Numbered from the stretch's first letter, positions 1-6,779 are shown. The stretch is 10,078 nt of DNA from Gemmatimonadales bacterium (GCA_030597435.1 JAUVRV010000061.1:1-10078), one strand, 5' to 3'. Notes: generated by a model from the sequence alone, not told the origin. Numbers and translations: made by a program.

Positions 1-320
1 AACTGCAAGTCGAAGACCTGCGTCGGCGGGTCGATGAGGCTCCACCCCGTGTCGAGGTGTTCGACGTGGCCAGGGCGCAGCCTGCCGAGTTCGAGGAGAT
101 CGTCCCGCTCGATGCCGAGGTGCCAGCGTCCGCAGAAGTAGTGCAGCAGATTGAGGCGGAAGTGATCTACAAGGCGGGGATGACCATGGCCGACGTGGAA
201 CGTGCCGCTATCGACGCGGCGCTACGGGAGACGCGTGGCAACCGTCGACGCGCGGCCGAGAAGCTGGGAATTGGAGAGAGAACGCTTTATCGGAAGCTGA
301 AAGACTACCAGATGGACTAG
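1..320 (+). CDS. Sigma-54-type response regulator, C-terminal fragment (Fis-like HTH)
   Basis: The reading frame is open at the left edge from base 3 and ends at TAG 318-320, so only the last 105 residues are visible. The final ~45 residues form a Fis-type helix-turn-helix: an 'ADVERAAIDAALRETRGNR' helix, then 'RAAEKLGIGERTLYRKLKDY', the usual DNA-binding end of NtrC-family sigma-54 activators. Before it lies a charged, proline- and glutamate-rich linker of about 55 residues, and the first residues (LQVEDL) fit the end of the AAA+ region of that family. The receiver and AAA+ domains would lie outside the window. A GTG at 57 could start a short ORF, but continuity of the frame upstream makes a truncated larger protein much more likely. 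The family is known to bind upstream enhancer sites and activate RpoN promoters. The target is not visible. It converges on the next gene with an 11-base gap. Confidence 0.85.
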   Translation, partial: LQVEDLRRRVDEAPPRVEVFDVARAQPAEFEEIVPLDAEVPASAEVVQQIEAEVIYKAGMTMADVERAAIDAALRETRGNRRRAAEKLGIGERTLYRKLKDYQMD

Positions 321-331
321 CTAACGTCCTG

Positions 332-2005
332 CTACCCGCCTTCGGGTATAGCGAAGTCCGCCCGTACTATATCTCCCGCGTCGAAGACAACCCCCGCCTT
401 CCTCACAACAACACCGCTCGGACCGGCGCGCCTCACCTCGATTGTCCACCGGACATCTGGTGGCAGGTCGCAAAGCTTGAAGTGCCCAGCCCAATCTGTC
501 ATAGTCTCCGCTCGCTCCCTCGTCTCAGCATCTCGGTACACGAGTATTTGCGCTCCGGGAATTGGATCAAGCGAGACAGAATCACGAATGAAGCCAGTGA
601 CGATACCTCCTCGCCGGGGATCTCCACCAGGACAGATGTCGGACCACAGTTGTGTGAGCGACGGAATTACCAGGGTTACCTGTTCTGGGTGATCGATCGA
701 CAGGGTCACCTCCGCGAGTGGAGGGACATACCCAAGAGCGAACAGGATCTCGTGTCCGAAGGAAACACGGTACGTGTCCTCTGGTATCTTGTCGAATCGG
801 AAGCGGCCGTTGCGATCCGTTCGGGCTTCGTATTCGGTGCTCACTAGTATGATTCTCGCACCCACTAGCGGCTGTGCCCTTCGAAGGTTGACGACCTCGC
901 CAGTCAGAGTGGCGACACCGCTGCGAAGTACCGGGGTCCCGTCTAGTGTCTCGACAGCGGTTACCCAGCCACCGTCTTCTTCGATCGTTTTGAGGTATGT
1001 CTCCCTCAAGAAATCACTGTAGCCCTGTTGGCGAGTACCGAAGATGGGCATGCGAATCCACCAGCGTCTCACGATCCATAAGCCGTGTGGCAGCGCTTCA
1101 AACTCCACACGACCGCCGATTTTCTCCGACTGTAACGCTACCGGGACGTTGGTATACCGGTACTCCAGAAAACGCAACTCGGCCGTTTCGCGATCGAGCC
1201 ATAACACTCCTGCGATGTCGGGTAACCGCCGATCCAATGTCGGTGTGAACGACAACCCGACGTATCCAGCTCGCTCCCCTGCTCCCTGAACGACGCCGAA
1301 ACAGTGCTGACTTGCGAAGTCGTTGGACAACAGCACCTCTGCGTCGGGCCCGGAGAAGATCAGACCACGGTCATCGCTTTGCTGCACGTACCCGAGTACG
1401 CTCACGGAGTCTTGAGTCGAGAAAAACCCCCTCGGTTGGTATTCGGAGTACGTGGAGCGGCGGCCCTTCAGGACCTCGAGTGTGTTGGGGTCCAGCTCCC
1501 GCTCGTATAACACAACCTCGTACAGCAACATCTCCTGCTGTGCGGTCCAGGCCACGAAACTCAGTGCCTTGCGTGCCTCTTCCCACAGTGTCCCCGCCGC
1601 CATGCCTGCCTCGGGCGGGCCTTCGCACGTTCGTTCGTCCTCGATCACCACTGTTGGCAGTGTCACGAAGAGTGCCCGAATCGAAAAGAGTATCTCGATT
1701 TCCTGGCCGGCTTGGACCGTGAAAGCTGGTGTGATGGTGCTGCGTATGCCGATGACGGCGGATTGGAGTCTGTACGTGCCTGGTCCTGGGGCGTCCAGTT
1801 GAAATCGTCCCTGAGCATCGGTCAGTGTGCGACCGTGCTCGATCAGGTTGTCGCCCAGCAGGACGACGAACCCGGCGGCAATCGGCTGCTCGGTCATCCT
1901 GTCAAGCAGACGACCGCGCACCGTCTGCGCGGTGAGATTCGAAGCCGCCCCGATCAGGGTGAGGACTATGGCGAAGAGTGATGACCGAGGCCGCATCGTA
2001 CCCAT
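332..2005 (-). CDS. Exported protein with three carboxypeptidase-regulatory-like (Ig-fold) domains
   Basis: The protein is 557 residues. Residues 1-26 look like a Sec signal peptide (basic MRPR, hydrophobic LFAIVLTLIGA, probable cleavage at TA|Q), so it should act in the periplasm or outer membrane. Three regions have the carboxypeptidase-regulatory-like pattern (G.v.D..t..pi.ga.v.l, T...G.F.l..l..G.Y): about 28-120, 365-450 and 467-555. Between them, about 130-360, is a beta-rich, aromatic-rich segment with 'DIAGVLWLDRETAELRFLEYRYT', a pattern I recall from similar large exported Gemmatimonadota proteins with no known function. The ATG at 2005 is preferred because GGAGGGG (2013-2019 on the plus strand) lies 7 bases upstream; an in-frame ATG at 1996 is the alternative. 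It is third in a minus-strand tandem, 57 bases after its neighbour, so probably co-transcribed. No catalytic site is recognisable; a binding or scaffolding role is inference. Confidence 0.8.
   Translation of the reverse strand: MGTMRPRSSLFAIVLTLIGAASNLTAQTVRGRLLDRMTEQPIAAGFVVLLGDNLIEHGRTLTDAQGRFQLDAPGPGTYRLQSAVIGIRSTITPAFTVQAGQEIEILFSIRALFVTLPTVVIEDERTCEGPPEAGMAAGTLWEEARKALSFVAWTAQQEMLLYEVVLYERELDPNTLEVLKGRRSTYSEYQPRGFFSTQDSVSVLGYVQQSDDRGLIFSGPDAEVLLSNDFASQHCFGVVQGAGERAGYVGLSFTPTLDRRLPDIAGVLWLDRETAELRFLEYRYTNVPVALQSEKIGGRVEFEALPHGLWIVRRWWIRMPIFGTRQQGYSDFLRETYLKTIEEDGGWVTAVETLDGTPVLRSGVATLTGEVVNLRRAQPLVGARIILVSTEYEARTDRNGRFRFDKIPEDTYRVSFGHEILFALGYVPPLAEVTLSIDHPEQVTLVIPSLTQLWSDICPGGDPRRGGIVTGFIRDSVSLDPIPGAQILVYRDAETRERAETMTDWAGHFKLCDLPPDVRWTIEVRRAGPSGVVVRKAGVVFDAGDIVRADFAIPEGG
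333..348. terminator. Small hairpin at the convergent junction
   Basis: TACCCG (333-338) pairs with CGGGTA (343-348) around a CCTT loop, between the stop of the left-hand regulator gene and the last codons of the minus-strand gene. It is placed where a bidirectional terminator would be expected. The stem is only 6 bp and no T tract follows on either side, so an intrinsic terminator is not firmly supported. Confidence 0.3.
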
Positions 2006-2062
2006 CCTAATGCCCCTCCAGTCCCACGCTGCTCGAGTGGGGAGGAGGGGACATAAGACTCA

Positions 2063-2962
2063 CTATCTACCAATCATCCACAGTACTACAACGCCGCACT
2101 CCTCCGCTTCCTTGCCACTGTTGAACTGGTCAGGCAGGACTGACGGGTGGTTGTAGATCTCTATGGCTTCGATATCGGATGGCACGAACTTGCCATCGGG
2201 TCCGGAGCCACTGGCCTCATCGATCGGCCCCCACCAGGCTCCATTCACATACAACACCGGAACGCAATCCGCCGGTCCCTCACCCACGTGCGTCACGCCG
2301 GCTGTGGCCCGATCGGGTTTGATGCGGATCGTGTTGAAGCCGGCGCGACCGCCGCGTGCGATCTCCACCGAGTCCTGGGGGTCGACGACAACGTAAGGCA
2401 TCGCGATAGTTGGCGGACGTCCAGTGTTGGCACTGGCCGGTAGCGGCACCACCGTTACTCCGGGCACGTACCGCAGCACCTCGGTGAACTGGTTGGCGCT
2501 GGCGTTTTCGATGTCCTCCCGTGTCAGGAAGATGCCCTTACCTTGCGACTGGCGAACGTCGAATCCGGGTGGCCCGGTAGCCGTGTTCGAGACCAGCAGT
2601 ACGGTCATCTCGGCCGTAACGTTGCCCTCGATCTCGAACTCAGGGCTATCCTTCGCGTCGTACCCGGCGGCACCGACTCTAAGCACATACTTGCCCGCCT
2701 TGGGCGCTTGGATCACGAACGAACCGTCCGGCTCGCTCAAAGTGCCCCTCTGAATCGCGCCCCGGTTGTCTAGCAGCACCACGGATGCGTCTGCGATAGG
2801 TGCACCGCTGCCCATGTCCTTCACCAGACCTTGGATGGTCTGCGCGCCGAGCGGGAACGCAAACGCGCATGCCAGCAGCACGGTGAGCAAGGATATGGCT
2901 GGTCGGTTCACTGTGATGAGATGACGAATACGACGGAGATTATGGCGGACGGTGATTTGCAT
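2063..2962 (-). CDS. Exported carboxypeptidase-regulatory-like / TonB-plug-like protein without a barrel
   Basis: The product is 299 residues from the ATG at 2962. That start is chosen because GGAGGA lies 3 bases upstream and because it places a signal peptide at the N terminus (residues 1-40, hydrophobic SLLTVLLACAFAFPL, cleavage at GA|Q). The frame stays open further upstream to 3241, but that extension has no signal-like sequence and overlaps the neighbouring gene. Residues 41-125 are one carboxypeptidase-regulatory-like domain. Residues about 140-299 resemble a TonB-dependent receptor plug: 'GIFLTREDIE', 'FTEVLRYVPGV', then 'VLYVNGAWWG', 'PSDIEAIEIY' and the terminal 'CGVVVLW'. A complete receptor would continue into a 22-strand barrel of several hundred residues; this one stops at the plug. 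C233 and C289 could form a disulphide. It is a paralogue of the upstream neighbour. Function is unknown; a periplasmic or outer-membrane-associated ligand-binding role is inference. Confidence 0.82.
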   Translation of the reverse strand: MQITVRHNLRRIRHLITVNRPAISLLTVLLACAFAFPLGAQTIQGLVKDMGSGAPIADASVVLLDNRGAIQRGTLSEPDGSFVIQAPKAGKYVLRVGAAGYDAKDSPEFEIEGNVTAEMTVLLVSNTATGPPGFDVRQSQGKGIFLTREDIENASANQFTEVLRYVPGVTVVPLPASANTGRPPTIAMPYVVVDPQDSVEIARGGRAGFNTIRIKPDRATAGVTHVGEGPADCVPVLYVNGAWWGPIDEASGSGPDGKFVPSDIEAIEIYNHPSVLPDQFNSGKEAEECGVVVLWMIGR

Positions 2963-2992
2963 GGTTCCTCCAGCGTGGCCGCTTGAGGTCAA

Positions 2993-3013
2993 GATGGCGG
3001 TTGTGACGCCACC
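2993..3013 (-). other. Stem-loop upstream of the second exported protein gene
   Basis: In the 133-base gap between two tandem minus-strand genes, GGTGGCG and CGCCATC (read on the minus strand) can form a 7-bp stem including one G-U pair around a 7-base loop. It lies about 30 bases before the ATG at 2962. No T tract follows, so it is more likely an RNA processing or stability element than a terminator, or it is chance. Confidence 0.25.
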
Positions 3014-3095
3014 AGTCAACGAGTCATGCGAGCCTGGGAAGCGGTCTCCATTCCACCGGAACTCTGCGCGGCCTTCGGTGCTCCCGGTTTTCTGG

Positions 3096-3911
3096 TTACC
3101 CTCGCTTGGTCCACACAACCACAACACCACACAGGGCTGCCGTGGAGCTGAATCGGGGCGGCACCTGTGTGGGGGAGTATATCTCGATGCCCTCCAGGTC
3201 AGAGGGGAAGAGTTCGCGATCCGGACCACCATCCAGGTCAATCGATCCCCAGCTCACGTTATCGACCCATAGAACGGGCGGACAGTCTCCGCTGATCCGG
3301 ACTACGTTCTTGAAGCGTACCGTGTAGCTGCTGCGCAGCGGTACGATCTTCACCATCGGTGCGTTGCGGAGCACGTCTGTGAAGCGGGATGATCCTTTCA
3401 ATTCCATTTCTTCCCGAGTGATGAAGTGGCCGCGGCCCACCTTCTGACGCTCGTAGAAGCCCGCCAGTGGTCCTGGAGCAAACGGTTCCCGCTCCGCCTC
3501 AACCACGACCGGCGCCAACTCGGTGAAATCCCAGACCCGCAAGTCGAAAGTCAGTACCTGGCTCACGCGGGCCCTGAACTGAATGCCGTTCAGCGTGTTG
3601 TATCCGGCTACGTCCACCCTGCGCGAGTATATCCCCGGTGCTGGGGCGGTCAGCCTATAAGCGCCCTCAGAGTCAGTAATGGCCATCTTGGTGATACTAC
3701 CCTCTTTGGTCACCAGAGCGACCGAAGCGAACTGTATCGGTTCGTCGGTCTTCTGGTCGACGACCGTTCCCTGAATGGTCTGTGCTCGGACGGGCAGCAC
3801 CGCGCCGAGTGACAGAATGACGGCTACGCCCCAGGTGTAGCGACGGGGCAGGCGCGAGTGTATGTACCGTGTACGGGCGAGTCGAGTGATGCTGCGGCTC
3901 CTAGTGTTCAT
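3096..3911 (-). CDS. Exported carboxypeptidase-regulatory-like / TonB-plug-like protein, paralogue of next gene
   Basis: The product is 271 residues from the ATG at 3911. The N terminus has an unusually long basic stretch (about residues 1-25, rich in Arg) before a hydrophobic core (WGVAVILSLGAVLPV) and probable cleavage at VRA|Q near 43. Residues 44-125 form a carboxypeptidase-regulatory-like domain; about 150-271 is plug-like, with 'GFYERQKVGRGHFITREEME', 'FTDVLRNAPMV', 'PPVLWVDN', 'PSDLEGIEIY' and the terminal 'CGVVVVWTKRG'. C210 and C261 match the two cysteines of the downstream paralogue. No barrel follows. A GTG at 3971 would add 20 residues with no signal character and is less likely. 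There is no clear ribosome binding site before 3911; a TACAAT at 3923-3918 sits so close that the transcript might be leaderless, though no convincing -35 accompanies it. It is first in the minus-strand tandem. Function is unknown. Confidence 0.82.
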   Translation of the reverse strand: MNTRSRSITRLARTRYIHSRLPRRYTWGVAVILSLGAVLPVRAQTIQGTVVDQKTDEPIQFASVALVTKEGSITKMAITDSEGAYRLTAPAPGIYSRRVDVAGYNTLNGIQFRARVSQVLTFDLRVWDFTELAPVVVEAEREPFAPGPLAGFYERQKVGRGHFITREEMELKGSSRFTDVLRNAPMVKIVPLRSSYTVRFKNVVRISGDCPPVLWVDNVSWGSIDLDGGPDRELFPSDLEGIEIYSPTQVPPRFSSTAALCGVVVVWTKRG

Positions 3912-4067
3912 GACCGAATTGTAATCCAGCGGACCAGTACATAGAACCCACGTACCTGGCAAAGGTGCCACTCAAAGCTAGCCCTAGAGCCGGTTTTCGT
4001 CGTACATTCAAGCTGTGGCGCTCACATGTCGGTTCGCAATCGCAAGGTCCCGCCACGACCAGAGCCA

Positions 4068-4084
4068 ATGGCCAATCTGGCCAT
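4068..4084. promoter_or_regulatory. Perfect 7+3+7 inverted repeat, candidate operator
   Basis: ATGGCCA (4068-4074) and TGGCCAT (4078-4084) are exact reverse complements around ATC. The size fits a dimeric repressor or activator site. It lies about 150 bases upstream of the rightward promoter and about 157 bases upstream of the leftward start codon, so it could serve either direction. No regulator can be named from the sequence. Confidence 0.4.
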
Positions 4085-4150
4085 AGAAACTGTTGTCCTG
4101 GGAATCCTGTTCTTTTGCGGCACAGATGTTACAGTGATTTCTTGAGTAAG

Positions 4151-4164
4151 GTGATGTAAGTCAC
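4151..4164. promoter_or_regulatory. CRP/FNR-family-type binding site
   Basis: GTGA (4151-4154), six bases, then TCAC (4161-4164) gives the GTGA-N6-TCAC core and spacing of the CRP/FNR superfamily. Its centre is about 75 bases upstream of the predicted transcription start of the hydrogenase-like/GGDEF gene, in the range used by upstream activators. It shares bases with the adjacent palindrome at 4162-4176, so two dimers could not easily occupy both at once. Which family member binds, if any, is inference. Confidence 0.45.
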
Positions 4165-4176
4165 TGAATTTCAGTG
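4162..4176. promoter_or_regulatory. 15-base perfect palindrome, candidate operator
   Basis: CACTGAA, a central T, then TTCAGTG form an exact inverted repeat. A third CAGTGA element lies upstream at 4132-4137, so the same half-site word appears three times within 45 bases. The palindrome ends 20 bases before the -35 element at 4197 and is centred near -64 relative to the predicted start. That position suits an activator touching RNA polymerase. Confidence 0.45.
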
Positions 4177-4196
4177 TGTTGACACGCTTTATGCTA

Positions 4197-4226
4197 TTGA
4201 CAGCTTCCTCCTTAGATCGCTATAGT
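4197..4226 (+). promoter_or_regulatory. Sigma-70-type promoter for the hydrogenase-like/GGDEF gene
   Basis: A perfect -35 TTGACA (4197-4202) and a -10 TATAGT (4221-4226, one mismatch to TATAAT) are separated by 18 bases. Transcription should begin near 4232-4234, giving a leader of about 65 bases before the TTG at 4299. A second TTGACA at 4179-4184 has no good -10 at a suitable distance and is probably not the main element. Confidence 0.65.
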
Positions 4227-4298
4227 AGGGGTCCGTTTTGGCCCTAAGGAAACTCGCGAGACACAAATCAGGCACCTCTTCCGGCCCGGCGGTATTTA

Positions 4299-6020
4299 TT
4301 GCGGTTTGAAATAGACCCCGATAAGTGCGTGAGCTGTTTGGCCTGCGTGAGAGTGTGCGCGGCCAGGGCGATCTCCGTTGACGGTGACTCGGTCACGATT
4401 GAAGACGAAGTCTGTATCAGATCGGGTTCCTGCTTGCCGGAGTGTCCGCACGACGCCATCCGGGCCGTTGGGGACTCGGAACGTGCTGAGGAGCTTGCTG
4501 GAGGTGGTGAAGCCGTCCTTATCCTAGCCGTTGAGGCGGCGGTCCATTTCTATCCTTATACGCCGGAACAGGTGGTGAACGCCAGCTACAGGGCCGGATT
4601 CAGGGCTGTTCACCACGGTGTGCTGGGTGATGAGCTGGTGGCGGAGGAGTACGGGAGGCTGCTGGCTGACCCCAGTTGGGGCACGATGATTCGATCGACC
4701 TGCCCGGTGGTGATCGAGCGGATCCAGTTGGAGTACCCGGAGTTGGTGCCCTACTTGGCGCCTGTTCAGACGCCGCTGGCGGCTGAGGCCTCGTATCATC
4801 GGGCGTGGTATGGAGATCATGTCGGATTGGTGTATGCGGGCGTGTGCCTGGCAGAGAGCAGCCCACACGTGGATGCGGTTCTGACGCTGGAGGAGTTGGG
4901 GAATCTGTTACGGCGGCGTGGCGTGGATTTGGACGATCAGCCGCAACACTACGAACGGATCCCGGAGGTGAGAAACCGCTTCCTCAGTACGGCTGGGGGC
5001 CTGCCTCTCCCGGTCCTCGAGGGGGAGCACCAGGCCAGCAAGCGGTTTCGCAAGATGAGGGGTTTGGAGGGGTTGGGTGCGGTTGCCCATGCGGTGGCGG
5101 TAGAGCATATGGATCTTGGGTTTGTGGACGTTCTGCCATGTGAGGGTTGCCTCGACCACCCCTTGATGGGGCCCAAGGAAGAGCTGTTCTGGCGCCGGCG
5201 GGTGGTGACGGAGACGGAGCCACCTCGGGCCGATCGGTCGGTGATCGATCCGGCGATTGAGATCAGTTTGGATCGTGCTTTCGAGTTCTACCATAACGGC
5301 GGCAAACCGCCACAGGTAGAGATCGACCGTGTCATCGAGACGATCGGACTGGCTCCAGGTGGGAAGCCGTGGGACTGCGGGGCCTGCGGTTACGTCAGGT
5401 GCGAGGCATTTGCGGTAGCAATGATTGAGGGCCGGTCGACGCTGAGGCAGTGCCCGCCGTATCAGGAGCGGCGAGCTGACGAAGCCATAAGAGTCGCGGC
5501 TGTAGATGCCCTGACTGGCCTGGCGACCTACAGGATGCTGCGCAGCCGTTTGGAGCAGGAGGTGGCGCGGAGCGACCGAAGTGGCGAACCGTTTGGTGTT
5601 CTGTTCGTCGATATGGACGAGTTCAAGGCGGTCAACGACAAGTACGGGCACGAGGCTGGGAATCGGATATTGGAGGGTGTGAGCCGGGAGCTGGAGAGCA
5701 GCGTACGCAGGACGGACCTTGCGGCACGCTATGGGGGTGACGAGTTCGTACTCGTGCTGGTGAGAACCGACATGGAGGGTGCCCGCAGGGTGGGCGAGAT
5801 GGTCCGAGAGGCTGTAGAGTCGTTCGGCAAGGGCCAGGGGTTCGGTGAGAAGGAGGTGTCGGTCTCGATCGGCGTCGCTTGTCACGATCCTAGGGCCGAT
5901 GAGTTGCGAGACGTTTTGAGGGAAGCCGACCGGGCTTTGTACCAGGCCAAGGCTCGGGGCGGCAACAGGGTGGTGGTGGCGGAAAGCGAGTCTACCAACG
6001 TAGCGAGGGAGCAAACTTGA
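4299..6020 (+). CDS. Ferredoxin / [FeFe]-hydrogenase-like / Fe-S / GGDEF fusion (putative diguanylate cyclase sensor)
   Basis: The product is 573 residues with no signal or membrane segment, so it is probably cytoplasmic. Order of parts: a two-cluster ferredoxin (C10, C13, C16, C20; then C39, S42, C45, C49, with serine where the second cysteine is expected); an H-cluster-like domain, about 70-300, with 'STCP' (C135), 'GVCLAE' (C183) and 'PCEGC' (C281, C284) matching the three ligand loops of [FeFe] hydrogenases; a four-cysteine Fe-S module 'CGACGYVRC' (C360, C363, C368, C385); and a GGDEF domain, about 400-560, with 'DALTGLATY', intact GGDEF at 479-483 and the inhibitory-site RxxD at 470-473. 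GGDEF domains are known to make c-di-GMP from two GTP. Sensory hydrogenase-like proteins with C-terminal signalling domains are known; this output is a cyclase. The TTG start is supported by a ferredoxin beginning directly after it and GGCGG 6 bases upstream (4288-4292). No maturation genes (HydE, HydF, HydG) are nearby. The signal sensed is inference. Confidence 0.88.
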   Translation: MRFEIDPDKCVSCLACVRVCAARAISVDGDSVTIEDEVCIRSGSCLPECPHDAIRAVGDSERAEELAGGGEAVLILAVEAAVHFYPYTPEQVVNASYRAGFRAVHHGVLGDELVAEEYGRLLADPSWGTMIRSTCPVVIERIQLEYPELVPYLAPVQTPLAAEASYHRAWYGDHVGLVYAGVCLAESSPHVDAVLTLEELGNLLRRRGVDLDDQPQHYERIPEVRNRFLSTAGGLPLPVLEGEHQASKRFRKMRGLEGLGAVAHAVAVEHMDLGFVDVLPCEGCLDHPLMGPKEELFWRRRVVTETEPPRADRSVIDPAIEISLDRAFEFYHNGGKPPQVEIDRVIETIGLAPGGKPWDCGACGYVRCEAFAVAMIEGRSTLRQCPPYQERRADEAIRVAAVDALTGLATYRMLRSRLEQEVARSDRSGEPFGVLFVDMDEFKAVNDKYGHEAGNRILEGVSRELESSVRRTDLAARYGGDEFVLVLVRTDMEGARRVGEMVREAVESFGKGQGFGEKEVSVSIGVACHDPRADELRDVLREADRALYQAKARGGNRVVVAESESTNVAREQT

Positions 6021-6757
6021 GCCAGAGCGGTCCGGAACGCAGACCGGAGCCTACTCAACCCCAGCAGGGACACGACGATCGCGAAAGTCGCGTGCCCGAC
6101 CCCTGGGGTGTGAAGCGGGCGGAGAATCTGTTACAGAGCCTACAAGCGATTCTCTCGGCGCGTGTCGTGGTCTCACCCGTGGGTGAGATCCAGGAGGTCC
6201 ATGTCCTAGCCGGCAGTGGCATCTCGCCCAAGCAGGTGGTGCGCAATGTGGAGAGTGCTCTGTTGGCCCACCTGGGCATCAAGGTCGACCACCGCAAGAT
6301 CAGCGTAGCACAGACCGCAGAGGTCGAGCCGATCGAGGTGCTCGAGCAGACCGCCGTCAAGCAGCGGTCGTTGCAGCGGGGCGTTGTATATCAGTCGCTC
6401 GAACTTGCGGCAGCGGCTCCCCATCGCGTGCGCTTCGTGGTAACGCTCGAGGTGAATGGTCAGGAGGTGGTGGGTGAGGACGAAGCGGCCGAGACGACCA
6501 GGGCCAGATTACAGGCAGCCGCACGGGCGGCCGTGGCGGCTTTGGACAAGGCGTTGCCGCGAGGGACTTTCCAACTCGAAGGTGTCAAGATCATCGAGGC
6601 GTTTGACGAGGAGTTGGTGGTTGCCGGTGTGCACGTTGTGGACGGTCGTGAAACGCGGCTACTCACAGGGACGGCCGAGGTGCGCGACGCTGCGGAGCAG
6701 GCGGCTGTCCTGGCGGTATTAGACGCTACCAACCGATGGTTCCAGTCGCGACAGTAG
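6017..6757 (+). CDS. Uncharacterised two-part protein coupled to the GGDEF sensor
   Basis: The product is 246 residues. The TTG start at 6017 overlaps the upstream stop (TTGA), with GAGGGAG at 6005-6011 five bases before it, so translation is probably coupled. Residues 1-30 are polar and probably disordered. About 36-100 is one domain with 'ARVVVSPVGEIQEVHVLAGSG', 'SPKQVVRNVESALLAHLGI' and 'DHRKISVAQ', a pattern I have seen in unnamed conserved proteins. About 138-242 has a beta-beta-alpha repeat look: 'VRFVVTLEVNGQEVVGEDEA', a long Ala-rich helix, 'VVAGVHVVDGRETRLLTGTAEV', and a closing helix ending 'AVLDATNRWF'. That second part faintly recalls the regulatory domain of 2-isopropylmalate synthase, a resemblance by pattern only. 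There are no cysteines, signal peptide or membrane segment. I do not recognise a function. Tight linkage suggests a partner or effector of the upstream protein (inference). Confidence 0.8.
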   Translation: MSQSGPERRPEPTQPQQGHDDRESRVPDPWGVKRAENLLQSLQAILSARVVVSPVGEIQEVHVLAGSGISPKQVVRNVESALLAHLGIKVDHRKISVAQTAEVEPIEVLEQTAVKQRSLQRGVVYQSLELAAAAPHRVRFVVTLEVNGQEVVGEDEAAETTRARLQAAARAAVAALDKALPRGTFQLEGVKIIEAFDEELVVAGVHVVDGRETRLLTGTAEVRDAAEQAAVLAVLDATNRWFQSRQ

Positions 6758-6779
6758 GTCTGTAGACAGTGATCAGGCC

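Larger units (their letters stand above)
3912..4298. promoter_or_regulatory. Divergent intergenic control region
   Basis: This 387-base gap separates the minus-strand exported-protein set from the plus-strand hydrogenase-like/GGDEF gene. I find no convincing gene in it. Its right half is visibly more AT-rich than the flanking genes and holds several inverted repeats and a strong promoter, listed separately. The left half (about 3912-4060) shows nothing clear except a possible TACAAT -10 for the leftward genes. Confidence 0.7.

Noticed and set aside
2963..3241. 93-residue N-terminal extension of the second exported protein
   Set aside because: It would bury the signal peptide inside the protein, overlaps the preceding gene, and the internal ATG at 2962 has a good GGAGGA ribosome binding site.
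3965..4159. Plus-strand 64-codon ORF in the divergent region
   Set aside because: GTG start with no ribosome binding site, no recognisable motif, low-complexity basic composition, and it overlaps candidate operators.
4179..4184. First TTGACA as the main -35 element
   Set aside because: Bases 16-18 positions downstream give no TATAAT-like hexamer, whereas the second TTGACA at 4197 has TATAGT at an 18-base spacing.
4299..5160. Catalytic [FeFe] hydrogenase
   Set aside because: The hydrogenase-like domain is shortened, lacks the proton-relay cysteine and the standard third loop, and is fused to a GGDEF output. No other hydrogenase or maturation genes are present in the window.
4908..6014. Long minus-strand ORF of 368 codons
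   Set aside because: It is antisense to the hydrogenase-like/GGDEF gene, whose motifs are unmistakable. The minus-strand product has no recognisable domain and a composition typical of the mirror frame of a GC-rich gene.
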